In this document: piece by piece, positions 27,561 through 36,315 of the stretch | Layout of the letters: every line of letters begins with the position of its first letter | How positions within the stretch are numbered: the stretch's first letter is position 1 | Virus record (IMG/VR): IMGVR_UViG_3300018080_000234 | Span: 1-51,920 of that record | From: a virus | DNA: 51,920 nucleotides | Reading direction: 5' to 3' (one strand) | Translations under genes and position numbers: made by a program | The notes under the pieces: generated by a model | What the model was told of the DNA's origin: nothing | What the model saw: the letters and a program-made list of their open reading frames with translations, nothing else | Databases searched by the model: none

Positions 27561-29747
27561 ATGGCACAATCCAGCTTATTGAAAGAGGTTACGCAATACG
27601 GCGATAGATACATGAGGTTGTCCGAGGTGCTTTTCTATTCCTCGGAGCGCAGTGTTGAGCAATACAAAAAGATGCGCATGTATCCCATGTGTTGGATGGG
27701 GCTGAATTTCATCAAGCTCGGCTTGCCGGATGTTCCCTTTTCCATTGAATGCGATGAGGATGTGAATATTAAGCTCCTCACCGAGAAGATGTTCAAAAAA
27801 TTCTGGAAGCGGATGATCAGAGAGGCTCTTGAATCTCTGGACTTTGGCTTCAAGGCGTGCGAGATCCGATATCAGGCAAGCAGTTTTAAATATCAGAATG
27901 AAAACGAGGAAACAGACACATTCGATGGAATGGTACTGCGAAGGCCAAAGGGGCTGGACGGTGAAACAATCGAGATACTCATCGATGAGCCCGAAGGGAG
28001 CCTTAGGGGGTTCCGGCAGAATCATGAAATCGATGTGCTTGTAAAAGACAGAAAAGCACTTCTTTTTACGCATAATCTTGAATCCGGGAATTACTACGGC
28101 ATATCCGCACAGGAGCCAATTTACCCATTCTGGTATGATGCGAATATCAATCGCCAATTTCACATGCGATGGCTTGAGCGGAAAGGGACTGGCATATTCA
28201 AGGGCATTTATCCTGTCGGGAATTCACCTGTCGATGGGACTGATACAGACAATCAGGACGTCATGCTTGACCTCCTTGATGGTATTATGGAGGGGACGGC
28301 TGTTTCCTTACCATCAGGCCGGGATGAGAGCGGCAATCTACAATGGGATATCTCGATACTCGACAGCGAGGATAAGACAGACCCTTTTATAGAGCGTGCA
28401 AAATATCTCGATGAAACGATTTTAAGAGGGCTTGTGATACCGGAGAAAGCACTCACCCAGGGGGAGGTCGGGGCCCGTGCGAGCATTGAGGCATTTCAGG
28501 ATCTCTTTATAAATCGCAAGCAGGATATCCTTGATCAGATTGTCGATACGATTGACCGATACCTACTTCCGCATTTCGTTGAATTGAATTTCGGCCAGGA
28601 TATAGAAGTCCATGTAAGAGCCGGAAAGCTCGATGATGACAGCAAATTCACAGCGAGTGAAATAGTTAAGAAGCTCATAGAGAAGGGCTCCGAGAAGGTC
28701 GAGCAACAATGGCTTATTGATAAAACAGGCATACCACTTGAAGAGAGGAAAGAGGAAATTGATCCTGATGAGATTGTTGAATTTCCTGAAGATGAGATAC
28801 CGCTCCCCGGGGAAGAAATACCGTCCAACATTGAAGAAGAGGTGAGCGGATTTTCCGATTCCAGATGGCGGGCGTTAACGAAGAGGGAGCAGGCATTCAA
28901 GATGTCTCAGCTCGGTTCATTTCTTGACGATGAGAGTGCAAAATTCCAAAAGGACATGACCGATGAGCTTCTCAAGCAGGCAGACAGAATCAAAGGGTTC
29001 GTTGATAGGAATTTCGGTAATGATAAGCCTGCAAATATAGCGAACAAAATAGAAATAAAGAAATCACCCATCAAACGCATTTTAAGGAATTATCTTCAGA
29101 GCGTTTATGATTATTCATACAGCAATTTTAAGTCCAGCGTGGAGGGTGTGAAATTTACCGTCACCACCGATAATACAAAGGATTTCATCGGCTTTCGCTC
29201 CGATCTCACATCCAACGGCATATCCACAGACATTGAATCATCCGTCAAATACCAGACGATGAATGATCTCTCGAAGGGGATCGGCAAACTCGAGGTATTG
29301 GAAAACATCATCAATACCGTTAAGAATTACATTTCGGCGAGACTCCCCAATGTCGCAGAGACAGAGATCGGATTCACGCTCGATAAATCCAATAACGATT
29401 ATTATATCGAAAATCAGAAAAAAGTCAAGCAGGGGCTGCTGCCATCCAACAAGGCAATAGTGCGATTTCAGTATTCTGCAATTCTCGACAATAAGGTTTG
29501 CCCGTTGTGCGCTGAATTGGACGGGACCATTGTAGAGGGAGAATCGCCAATCAAGGGACAATATGCTACCCCGATTCATTACATGTGTCGCTGTGCATGG
29601 CTCCCGATAACAGAGGGAGAAGTTGAGGACCCGAGATATGCCGAAACTGATTTGTCGCTAAATAAGAAGGGCAAGCCTATGACGTTAAACGACATGAATG
29701 CCAAAGTGGGAAACAAAATTGAACTCAAGACTTTTTGTTTTCACTAA
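27561..29747 (+). CDS. Portal protein (DUF935, Mu gp29-like) fused to MuF-like minor head protein
   Basis: A 728-residue protein; ATG 27561 lies two bases after the terminase stop, and the longer ORF upstream overlaps that gene. Residues 1-about 400 match Mu gp29-type portals (WIRE-like helices, WLERKGTGIFKGIY, GEVGARASIEAFQDLF). Residues about 600-715 match Mu F-like head morphogenesis proteins with IVRFQYSAILDNKVCPLCAE and a final HYMCRCAW, probably binding zinc. These are normally separate genes, so this is a natural fusion placing the ejected minor head domain on the portal. Confidence 0.8.
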   Translation: MAQSSLLKEVTQYGDRYMRLSEVLFYSSERSVEQYKKMRMYPMCWMGLNFIKLGLPDVPFSIECDEDVNIKLLTEKMFKKFWKRMIREALESLDFGFKACEIRYQASSFKYQNENEETDTFDGMVLRRPKGLDGETIEILIDEPEGSLRGFRQNHEIDVLVKDRKALLFTHNLESGNYYGISAQEPIYPFWYDANINRQFHMRWLERKGTGIFKGIYPVGNSPVDGTDTDNQDVMLDLLDGIMEGTAVSLPSGRDESGNLQWDISILDSEDKTDPFIERAKYLDETILRGLVIPEKALTQGEVGARASIEAFQDLFINRKQDILDQIVDTIDRYLLPHFVELNFGQDIEVHVRAGKLDDDSKFTASEIVKKLIEKGSEKVEQQWLIDKTGIPLEERKEEIDPDEIVEFPEDEIPLPGEEIPSNIEEEVSGFSDSRWRALTKREQAFKMSQLGSFLDDESAKFQKDMTDELLKQADRIKGFVDRNFGNDKPANIANKIEIKKSPIKRILRNYLQSVYDYSYSNFKSSVEGVKFTVTTDNTKDFIGFRSDLTSNGISTDIESSVKYQTMNDLSKGIGKLEVLENIINTVKNYISARLPNVAETEIGFTLDKSNNDYYIENQKKVKQGLLPSNKAIVRFQYSAILDNKVCPLCAELDGTIVEGESPIKGQYATPIHYMCRCAWLPITEGEVEDPRYAETDLSLNKKGKPMTLNDMNAKVGNKIELKTFCFH

Positions 29748-29758
29748 GGAGACATAAT

Positions 29759-31081
29759 ATGCCATTACCAAAACCACGCAGCGATGAAGGCAAAGACGAA
29801 TTTATCTCCCGATGCATGGGTGATGAGATTGTGAATACAGAATACCCCGAGCAGAATCAGAGGGCTGCTGTCTGCAATAGCCAGTGGAAAGAGAAATTCT
29901 TAGATATCCGGGATGTTCTCACCGACGAGTACGACGAGGTTCATGATATTGAAATATTCAACATTCATCCGAATGCGCATAAAATAAAATTCAAAGAGAG
30001 CGATCTCGACGAGATGGTAGACTCGTTTTACCGTAACGAGCAATCAAAAAGACCGAATGTCAAGTTGAGCCATTCAGACAAGCAGCTACTCATGAGAGAG
30101 CTCTTTAATGTTGAGGGAGTCCCCTTCGACGAGGAGCTCCCGAATATAGGCTATCTCTATAATTTGCGAAAACGTGGTGCAAGCCTCATTGCTGACATCA
30201 AGGATATTCCAAAGAAATTAAAGGACAAAGTATATAACGGGAAATTATTCAAAACCATATCCCCGGAGATTGTATTCAACCATAGAGGAACCGGGAAGAA
30301 GTTTTTACAAGCCATCGTTTTAACCAATAATCCTTCATTGAAACACATCGCGGATGTGCACATGAGCGAGGCTCTTGGCTATGGAGGAAATTTTGTAATC
30401 GAGGAGGGTAAAACTATGGAAGGCAAAGACGCAAAAGAACAGGAAGGCGTTCAACTTTCTGAGGACTCTGCCAAGAGCTTGATCGAAAAAATGACTGAAG
30501 CTGTAAGCGGTGCTATATCGGGCGTTTTCAAGAAACCCGAAAAGCCTCCCGTTGACGGCGAGAAAGTCGTTACCATGGCTGAGATTGAAGGGATTAAGGA
30601 TTCAATCAGGGCTGAATTCAAGAGCGAATACGAAGGCCAGATCAACGAGCTCAAGGCGAAGCTCATTGATAAGGAGAACGAGCAGAAGAATTTCAGTGAG
30701 CAGTTGAAGAAAATTGAAGAAAACAGCCGGAAGGAAGCAGCCGAGGCAATATGCAAATCGGCCATTCTTGACGGCGTGCCTCCTGTGGTAGTCAACCATT
30801 TCAAACCTGTACTGTTGTCTGATGTTGGGGAAAGAATGATTAAATTCTCCGACACGGTGGACGGTGAAATTGTTGAGGCCGAGAAGTCTCTCAACGATTT
30901 TGTTGTCGGGTTTTTCGATGTATACCCGAGCAAGGTCGATCTCTCGGATCAAACCGTAACATCCCTGACCGCACCTTCGGATGACAAGTACAAGAAGGTC
31001 AACGCGCGAGCTAAGGAGCTGCAGGATGGCGGCATGGATCGCCACAAGGCCCTTATTCAAGCGGGACAGGAATTAATGTAG
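29759..31081 (+). CDS. Head maturation protease fused in frame to scaffold (Mu gpI/Z-like)
   Basis: A 440-residue protein; ATG 29759 follows AAGGAGACATAAT. Residues 1-43 (PRSDEGKDEFISRCMG ... AVCNSQW) are a motif common at the start of phage head proteases. Residues about 50-205 match the Mu I-protein protease region (NIHPNAHKIKF, KLSHSD, SPEIVFNHRG, NNPSLKHI). After a charged linker, residues 220-440 form the scaffold: long Lys/Glu helices and a C-terminal capsid-binding segment. Confidence 0.75.
   Translation: MPLPKPRSDEGKDEFISRCMGDEIVNTEYPEQNQRAAVCNSQWKEKFLDIRDVLTDEYDEVHDIEIFNIHPNAHKIKFKESDLDEMVDSFYRNEQSKRPNVKLSHSDKQLLMRELFNVEGVPFDEELPNIGYLYNLRKRGASLIADIKDIPKKLKDKVYNGKLFKTISPEIVFNHRGTGKKFLQAIVLTNNPSLKHIADVHMSEALGYGGNFVIEEGKTMEGKDAKEQEGVQLSEDSAKSLIEKMTEAVSGAISGVFKKPEKPPVDGEKVVTMAEIEGIKDSIRAEFKSEYEGQINELKAKLIDKENEQKNFSEQLKKIEENSRKEAAEAICKSAILDGVPPVVVNHFKPVLLSDVGERMIKFSDTVDGEIVEAEKSLNDFVVGFFDVYPSKVDLSDQTVTSLTAPSDDKYKKVNARAKELQDGGMDRHKALIQAGQELM
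30416..31081 (+). CDS. Internal in-frame start for the scaffold protein
   Basis: GAGGAGGG at 30401-30408 and ATG 30416 lie at the junction between the protease and scaffold regions, in the same frame. The 221-residue product would be free scaffold, as with lambda Nu3 inside C and Mu Z inside I. Its charged coiled-coil composition is typical of scaffolds that are removed after capsid assembly. Confidence 0.65.
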   Translation: MEGKDAKEQEGVQLSEDSAKSLIEKMTEAVSGAISGVFKKPEKPPVDGEKVVTMAEIEGIKDSIRAEFKSEYEGQINELKAKLIDKENEQKNFSEQLKKIEENSRKEAAEAICKSAILDGVPPVVVNHFKPVLLSDVGERMIKFSDTVDGEIVEAEKSLNDFVVGFFDVYPSKVDLSDQTVTSLTAPSDDKYKKVNARAKELQDGGMDRHKALIQAGQELM

Positions 31082-31094
31082 GAGGTAATAGTCT

Positions 31095-31517
31095 ATGGCA
31101 TGGGATGCTGGACAAGGCGAAGAACGGCATGTAATGACCATCAACGCAAGGGCTGGTGCCACTGTAGCTCCGTATCGGATCTGCAAAAAGGGCACCGATC
31201 CCGATGAAGTGATAGTCACTACAGCGGGAACCGATATGCCTATAGGTGTATCGGGGAACGCAAGCGAAAATAACGCAGCCACTTATGCTGAACACGATCC
31301 GATTGCCCTGAAGGTTTATGGCATCGTGTATGTTGAGATGAGTGGAGTAGGGCTCCGAAGTGATCGAGTTATGCCCACCGCTTCGGGGAAGGGTTTGCGT
31401 CACGTCAATACCGATGGTGTATATGTCCTCGGTTTTGCGATGGAGGCGTGGACAGATGGGCAAATAATTCCGGTGATGATCGACAGATTCTTTGTCGGTG
31501 ATTATACGTTATCATAG
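31095..31517 (+). CDS. Capsid decoration protein (DUF2190-like)
   Basis: A 140-residue beta-rich protein with an AGGAGGTAATAG site. The sequence VMTINARAGATVAPYRICKK, with later MPIGVSGNA and GFAMEAW segments, fits small capsid cement or trimeric decoration proteins that lie between scaffold and major capsid genes. It would stabilise the expanded head. Confidence 0.6.
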   Translation: MAWDAGQGEERHVMTINARAGATVAPYRICKKGTDPDEVIVTTAGTDMPIGVSGNASENNAATYAEHDPIALKVYGIVYVEMSGVGLRSDRVMPTASGKGLRHVNTDGVYVLGFAMEAWTDGQIIPVMIDRFFVGDYTLS

Positions 31518-31527
31518 GAGGTGAGTC

Positions 31528-32478
31528 ATGGGTATTAGTGGAGTGACCAAATATGACCAGTATCTCACTGACCTGGCGCTGTCTTATCCTACCGGAAATC
31601 TTATCGGGGAGATTGTCTGCCCGATTAAGCCAGTGACAGAATACAGTGATTATGTGTTTCAAGATGCGGATGATGCAATCGCATTGAGAAACGATGAAGC
31701 CGAGGCGGTCCCTGCGAATATGGTTGATTTCGGGGCTGGCGATGCATATTCATACAGGACAAGACGAAAGGCTTTTTCCGATGTTGTTCGAGACAAGGAG
31801 GCAAACAGTGCCGCCAAGGTCGTCAGATGGAAACAGCGGGTGACAAACAAACTTGTCCATCGGCTGAAGCTGAAGCATGAATATCGTGTCGCTACGATCC
31901 TCACGGATCCGACGAAAATAACCCAAACAACCGATGTTGATGCTGTCGCAAACGCAAGGCTTGATGAAACAACTCCGACTCTGGAGACGGATATCATCAC
32001 GGCGGTAACCACAATTCAGTCAAACTGTGGTGCGGTTGCGAACACCATAATCATACCCTTTAAAGCTGCTGTGTATGCCGCCAAGGTGTCTTTTATCAAG
32101 GATACCTTGAAGTATGATTATGGTATGGAATATGTTCAGGCGAGCTTTCAGAATCAGGTGATGGCTGCTGTCGGACTTCCTCCGTTTATCAAGGGGTTAA
32201 GGGTTGTTGTCTCTGCCGGTCGTAAGGATAATTCAAACAAGGGTGAAACTACGAATCCCGCGGCAGTGTGGGGCAAAGACATCCTTATCGGCTATGTTCC
32301 TCCGAATGTTGAGGTTGATGATATGTTCGGAATTCTCACTATGGAATATGAGTCGCTGAAGGTATGGACGGAGCGACAAAGCGATCCGCGTGGCACGAAA
32401 ATCGTGGCCGAATGGGATTACGACATTATGGAAGCGAACCTCGCATCGTGGTATTTGCTTCAGAACGTGGTCGGGTAA
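31528..32478 (+). CDS. Major capsid protein
   Basis: A 316-residue protein with the strong AGGAGGTGAGTC site expected for the most abundant virion protein. It follows protease/scaffold and decoration genes. Residues 1-55 look like an N-arm, and 120-310 contain mixed helices and strands with a conserved-looking DILIGYVPPNVEVDD and WDYDIMEANLASWYLL end. An HK97-type fold is inferred from gene order, not from a motif. Confidence 0.75.
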   Translation: MGISGVTKYDQYLTDLALSYPTGNLIGEIVCPIKPVTEYSDYVFQDADDAIALRNDEAEAVPANMVDFGAGDAYSYRTRRKAFSDVVRDKEANSAAKVVRWKQRVTNKLVHRLKLKHEYRVATILTDPTKITQTTDVDAVANARLDETTPTLETDIITAVTTIQSNCGAVANTIIIPFKAAVYAAKVSFIKDTLKYDYGMEYVQASFQNQVMAAVGLPPFIKGLRVVVSAGRKDNSNKGETTNPAAVWGKDILIGYVPPNVEVDDMFGILTMEYESLKVWTERQSDPRGTKIVAEWDYDIMEANLASWYLLQNVVG

Positions 32479-32489
32479 ATTTTTTGCTG

Positions 32490-32518
32490 GCCGCTCGGTT
32501 TTCTCTCTCCCGGGCGGC
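32490..32518 (+). terminator. Hairpin after the major capsid gene
   Basis: GCCGCTCGG and CCGGGCGGC pair over 9 bp (one G-T) with an 11-base loop. Only TTCTTTTT follows, 10 bases later. It may be a weak terminator or mRNA-stabilising stem that sets the capsid to tail expression ratio. Confidence 0.55.
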
Positions 32519-32544
32519 TGGTAAATTCTTTTTGAGGTGAATGA

Positions 32545-33024
32545 ATGTATTGCTCAATTGCACAGGTAAGGGGATCAAGCAACAAGCTGGAGAATGAGAC
32601 AGATGTGACTGATCTCATTATTACCGGCAGAATAACAGAGGCCGAATCGCAGATAAAAGCTGATCTGTCTGAAATTATCTCCGAAGCTGATCTCGATGCT
32701 CTTGGCAGCGATTCAAAAGTTGTAAATCTGATGGCGATATATAAGGCCGTTGAGAAAACACTCATATACTATTATGGCATATATCGAAAAGCCAATGAGA
32801 TAGGAGACACAGATTATTTTGCGAAGCAATACGACAGGCTCCTGAAGAAAGTCATTGAGGGTGAAATATCCGTTACAGACGATACGGGTACAGACTATGG
32901 AGCGGCGGACTACCCGAAAGCAACATCTTCGAATTACAATCTCAAGCTCTACCCGAGGAAGGGCATTCCGGGATTCACGCCGGAGGGTGCCGACGGGAGC
33001 TATGAGGATGATGAAAATCTATAA
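32545..33024 (+). CDS. Head completion protein (DUF1320/Mu gp36-like)
   Basis: A 159-residue protein with GAGGTGAATGA before the ATG. MYCSIAQVR, ITEAESQIKADLSEII and a YYYGIYRKANE helix match the helical DUF1320 head-tail connector family. It should bind the portal on the tail side. The C-terminal 40 residues are Gly/Tyr-rich and less conserved in appearance. Confidence 0.65.
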   Translation: MYCSIAQVRGSSNKLENETDVTDLIITGRITEAESQIKADLSEIISEADLDALGSDSKVVNLMAIYKAVEKTLIYYYGIYRKANEIGDTDYFAKQYDRLLKKVIEGEISVTDDTGTDYGAADYPKATSSNYNLKLYPRKGIPGFTPEGADGSYEDDENL

Positions 33025-33033
33025 GGGGGCAAT

Positions 33034-33234
33034 ATGAGCAAAGAAGCTGAAGAAAAAGCGCAAAGGCTAATACGGCAAATCGGAAACATGTCGGATTTTA
33101 TTACCGATAGTTCGGTACCGATAGAGGCACGAGAAAAAGTGGCATTTGAGCTGCAGAAGCTATTCAACAACAAAATTCTCGGATCAGTGAGCGCTGAGAA
33201 AAACAGACTCGCCCTGAATAGAGTATATCAATGA
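33034..33234 (+). CDS. Small hypothetical head-tail protein (66 residues)
   Basis: A helical, charged protein (RLIRQIGNMSDFITDSS, ELQKLFNNKIL) with GGGGGC before the ATG. It overlaps the next gene by ATGA. Its position suggests a connector or assembly accessory. Confidence 0.5.
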   Translation: MSKEAEEKAQRLIRQIGNMSDFITDSSVPIEAREKVAFELQKLFNNKILGSVSAEKNRLALNRVYQ

Positions 33235-33731
33235 GATTCAGCGTTGATATAGAAAATAAAGAGCAAGTTGTCAACTGGCTTGAGCGGTTGAAAAAAGGCA
33301 CAGACGATGCACGGCCTTTCTGGAACGCAATGACGCCGAAGATTAATGAGTTCGTTGATAAGCAATTTGATCCTGCATCTGATTCCGGGAAGGGGTGGAA
33401 AAGCCTGAAACCAAAATATAAGACGTGGAAAATCAAAAAGGGCTATTCCCCTGCCATAGGCGTAATGACTGGCAGGCTCCGGGAAGGTGCAGGAGTTCAA
33501 TCGTCGAAGAAATACAAAAAGAAAGAGCTCATATGGGCAGTCAATCAAAACCATGTGCAGGATCACGGCGTGAGATATGCGGGCTATTTTAATGCCGAAC
33601 GTTCTATATATAAGCGAATAGCATTGAGGCTCAACAGCTTTCTCGGAATCGATATCAAGAAATTCGAGGGAGGCTCGCATAATAGTTTCACGTATATCTG
33701 GTTGAGAAATGAATTGAGGAAGCTGCAATGA
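33231..33731 (+). CDS. Virion morphogenesis protein (Mu gpG/HK97 gp10-like)
   Basis: A 166-residue protein. WLERLKKGTDDARPFWNAM, then SGKGWKSLKPKYKTWKIKKG and a LREGAGVQSSKKYKKKELIW stretch match phage virion morphogenesis proteins that complete the head-tail joint. It ends with a conserved-looking WLRNELRKLQ helix and overlaps the next gene by ATGA. Confidence 0.7.
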   Translation: MRFSVDIENKEQVVNWLERLKKGTDDARPFWNAMTPKINEFVDKQFDPASDSGKGWKSLKPKYKTWKIKKGYSPAIGVMTGRLREGAGVQSSKKYKKKELIWAVNQNHVQDHGVRYAGYFNAERSIYKRIALRLNSFLGIDIKKFEGGSHNSFTYIWLRNELRKLQ

Positions 33732-34198
33732 TAAAGGAAGTGATAACAGCATTGAAAAATCAACTGACTGTGTACCCCGCCCTGGCTGCTTACGCAAGTG
33801 ATTCAGGTTATATCGCAGAAGATCCCTACGAGTTAGTCCAGTCTAACAAAATGCCATTTTTCAATATTAATCCACAGGGGCAAGTTGTTGAGAAACTCGA
33901 TGATATGTCATTCACGGACATCGAAAGGCATACAATGCAATTCGTGATTCAATTTGCGACAAGGGCGATGGCGAAGAATGTGGCGGTAATGGGAGATGAT
34001 ACCAGAACAGGAATTCTTGATTTTATGGATGATATATGGAGCGGAATTATCTCTGACAGGACTATCGGTGGGACCGTGGATGGCATCACGCCAGGATATG
34101 CTATTGCTATTGATGTTATCGAGCTTGAGGATCAGCAGAGGATATTCGTGGCGGGTGCCGAGATGATTGTCGAATTCTTTAGGGATGTTGCGCTATGA
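33728..34198 (+). CDS. Tail terminator-like protein
   Basis: A 156-residue protein. It begins with a VITALKNQLTVYPALAAYA helix, followed by beta strands with IERHTMQFVIQFATRAMAKN and a final EMIVEFFRDVAL strand, the fold order of tail terminator proteins (gpU-like). It is the last head/tail gene before the glycan cassette, with which it overlaps by ATGATG. Confidence 0.6.
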   Translation: MIKEVITALKNQLTVYPALAAYASDSGYIAEDPYELVQSNKMPFFNINPQGQVVEKLDDMSFTDIERHTMQFVIQFATRAMAKNVAVMGDDTRTGILDFMDDIWSGIISDRTIGGTVDGITPGYAIAIDVIELEDQQRIFVAGAEMIVEFFRDVAL

Positions 34199-35004
34199 TG
34201 GGGACGGTTCAATATCAGGGAAGAGAAAAGGAAGTCTTAATTTTCCATAACGGGAAATGTACGACTGTTGGCCCTGATGGATTCGCGACAATTCCGTTGC
34301 AGGAATGCAAAAGACTTATTGAAAGGGCTGAAGATTTCGTACCGACAAGGGAAACCGCAGAAATGCTACAAAGATTCGACTGGAAGGGCACACCGACTGC
34401 CAACGGGATGCTGAAAGGCGAAAGGCTTTTTATTATCGGGTGCGGTGGGAGTCTCAAGGGATTTGATTTCTCCCGGCTTGATAACGAATGGACGTTGGTG
34501 ATAAACCATTCACTCAGATATTATCCAAATGCGAAGATGCTTTTATTCCTCGACGTAACCTTCGTCAAGGAATGCAAGCAGGAAATTGATGATTTCAAGG
34601 GGATTGTTTTCGCATCATTCAGGGCTGATTATAATGACAGGGAATTTAAAGGTAAGCACATTGTTTGCTTTCCTATAAATAGAAAGGCCCCCCAGGAGGA
34701 TATAAACCTCGGATTGTTTAATGGCGAATTGGCGGGATTAACCGCTGTAAATCTCGGGATAGTAATGGGGGCCTCTGAAATATACTTGCTCGGGTTTGAT
34801 ATGGACTCGGAGGCTGAAGATTATTATTTCTTCGAGGATCAATTCAAGCCGAAGAGCAAAAAGCATAGAAGCGGGAAAGATGTAAAAGTCCTTCCGCAAT
34901 TTGAAAAGTTTAAACCATATAACGACAGGATATTTAACTGCAATCCTGTCTCGAAGATAAAGACGTTTGAATATAGAGATATCGAGGATGTTTTGAATGG
35001 ATGA
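34195..35004 (+). CDS. DUF115/MAF-like or sialyltransferase-like protein with phage-type N-domain
   Basis: A 269-residue protein opening the glycan cassette. Residues 75-235 carry ERLFIIGCGGSLKGFDFSRL (nucleotide-sugar-type glycine loop), YYPNAKMLLFLDVTF, LTAVNLGIVMGASEIYLLGF and DMDSEAEDYYFF, the pattern of DUF115/GT42-like proteins that act on nonulosonates. The first 60 residues (YQGREKEVLIFHNGKC, VGPDGFATIPL) look like a small beta module of phage connector proteins, so the enzyme may be tethered to the virion. It overlaps the NeuA gene by eight bases. Confidence 0.6.
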   Translation: MMGTVQYQGREKEVLIFHNGKCTTVGPDGFATIPLQECKRLIERAEDFVPTRETAEMLQRFDWKGTPTANGMLKGERLFIIGCGGSLKGFDFSRLDNEWTLVINHSLRYYPNAKMLLFLDVTFVKECKQEIDDFKGIVFASFRADYNDREFKGKHIVCFPINRKAPQEDINLGLFNGELAGLTAVNLGIVMGASEIYLLGFDMDSEAEDYYFFEDQFKPKSKKHRSGKDVKVLPQFEKFKPYNDRIFNCNPVSKIKTFEYRDIEDVLNG

Positions 35005-35638
35005 AAGAATTTATTACGTGATTCCTGCCCGGGCGGGATCAAAAGGACTCCCCGGGAAAAACAGAAAACTCATGAAGCATACATTCAAGAGGATTCCATA
35101 TCAGGGATCGAACGTGGTGGTGACTTCAGACGATGAGGAAATCTTGAAAGAAGCCAAGCAGCGGGGATATCAATATATCAAAAGGAATCCCGAGCTGTGC
35201 AGCGATACGGCCTCGATGAAAGATGTGCTTCTCGATACCGTCAAGCGAATAGAAATGAATGATGACGATATCATCGTGATGCTCTATCTCACGTATCCCA
35301 ACAGGACATGGGGAGATGTGATTGATGCGCTTGAATTCTTTTTAAAGGAAAATGCCGACAGCCTGCTGTGCAAGGCAGATGCCAGGACGCATCCGTATCT
35401 GTGTATGTTTCCAGTGAATGAGCATAACGGAATTCAGATCATTGGACACGGTTTATACAGACGACAGGATTACCCGGAGGTATTCAGGATCAGCCATTAT
35501 ATTTTTATCGGTAGAGTTAAGGAGATTCAAAACCTGAATCAGAATCTCTACAATGAGGGCACGGTATTTTTCCCGGTTGAAGATGGCGTGGACATTGACA
35601 CCGAGGAAGATTTCATAAAATTTCAGAAGGGGGCGTAA
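34997..35638 (+). CDS. neuA: CMP-nonulosonic acid (sialic acid) synthetase, NeuA-like
   Basis: A 213-residue cytidylyltransferase that would activate a sialic-acid-like sugar with CTP. IPARAGSKGLPGKN (residues about 9-22) is the nucleotide-binding signature. VVTSDDEEILKEA, RNPELCSDTASMKDVLLDTV and a final DIDTEEDFIKF are further family marks. It is slightly shorter than typical bacterial NeuA (about 220-230 residues). With two NeuB-like synthases downstream it gives a coherent pathway. Confidence 0.8.
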   Translation: MDERIYYVIPARAGSKGLPGKNRKLMKHTFKRIPYQGSNVVVTSDDEEILKEAKQRGYQYIKRNPELCSDTASMKDVLLDTVKRIEMNDDDIIVMLYLTYPNRTWGDVIDALEFFLKENADSLLCKADARTHPYLCMFPVNEHNGIQIIGHGLYRRQDYPEVFRISHYIFIGRVKEIQNLNQNLYNEGTVFFPVEDGVDIDTEEDFIKFQKGA

Positions 35639-35806
35639 ATGGCAACACAAAAATCTACCACTACCAGAAGGCCGATGAGCAGGCGCGATGGATCGGGTCG
35701 CGGGAAGATGGGTGGTCGCAATAGAAATACCGGTGGATGCTCCTCGGGCGGTCCCGGTGGTGGAAAGGGTGGCGGTCGAGGAAAAGGGGCGAACAGGAAG
35801 GGATGA
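35639..35806 (+). CDS. Gly/Arg-rich basic peptide (55 residues)
   Basis: It starts one base after the NeuA stop and ends overlapping the CysC start (ATGATG). The last 35 residues are almost only Gly, Arg, Lys, Asn and Ser, with GG-R and R-G repeats (for example SGGPGGGKGGGRGKG). Such RGG-like tails bind nucleic acid or polyanions; binding to acidic, sulfated glycan is another possibility. The reading frame has no stop despite extreme composition, and its exact fit between genes supports translation. Confidence 0.5.
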   Translation: MATQKSTTTRRPMSRRDGSGRGKMGGRNRNTGGCSSGGPGGGKGGGRGKGANRKG

Positions 35807-36315
35807 TGGCGCATACTATATGGCTGACAGGCTTGCCGTGTTCAGGCAAATCAACAATTGCCAAAATCATTTATGAGCAATATGGCGATTATGTTATTCT
35901 TGATGGTGACGAGCTGCGAAGTGGGCTGTGTTCCGATCTCGGATTTTCTGCCGAGGATAGGGCCGAGAACATCAGGCGGGTCATCGAGTTGTGTAAAATC
36001 CTGAATAAAAACGATGTGAATGTCGTCACGGCCTTTATCTCTCCCCTTCGGGAGTTGCGGAGACGGGCGAGAGGGGAGATCGGGAATTGTGATGTTATAT
36101 GTTTATTGGCGAGCCTTGAGGAATGCAAGAAACGAGATGTTAAGGGGATGTATGCGAAGGCAGCGAGAGGAGAAATTGAAAGATTCACGGGTGTTAGTGA
36201 TCCATATGAAAGTGGGGAAGATGACGAATACGAACTTGACGCAGAGTGCCCAATTGAGGTTACGCGACTCGAGCTTTTCGATATTGTGGACAAAATACGG
36301 GAGGATTATAGCTAA
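35803..36315 (+). CDS. cysC: Adenylylsulfate (APS) kinase
   Basis: A 170-residue kinase that makes PAPS, the universal sulfate donor, from APS and ATP. The P-loop GLPCSGKS, DGDELRSGL, the FSAEDRAENIRR helix and the lid KGMYAKAARGEIERFTGVSD with PYE are all intact. ATG 35803, after GGAAGGG, is preferred over the longer frame, which overlaps the RG-rich peptide. Its partners are the sulfotransferases at 38350-39791. Confidence 0.9.
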   Translation: MMAHTIWLTGLPCSGKSTIAKIIYEQYGDYVILDGDELRSGLCSDLGFSAEDRAENIRRVIELCKILNKNDVNVVTAFISPLRELRRRARGEIGNCDVICLLASLEECKKRDVKGMYAKAARGEIERFTGVSDPYESGEDDEYELDAECPIEVTRLELFDIVDKIREDYS

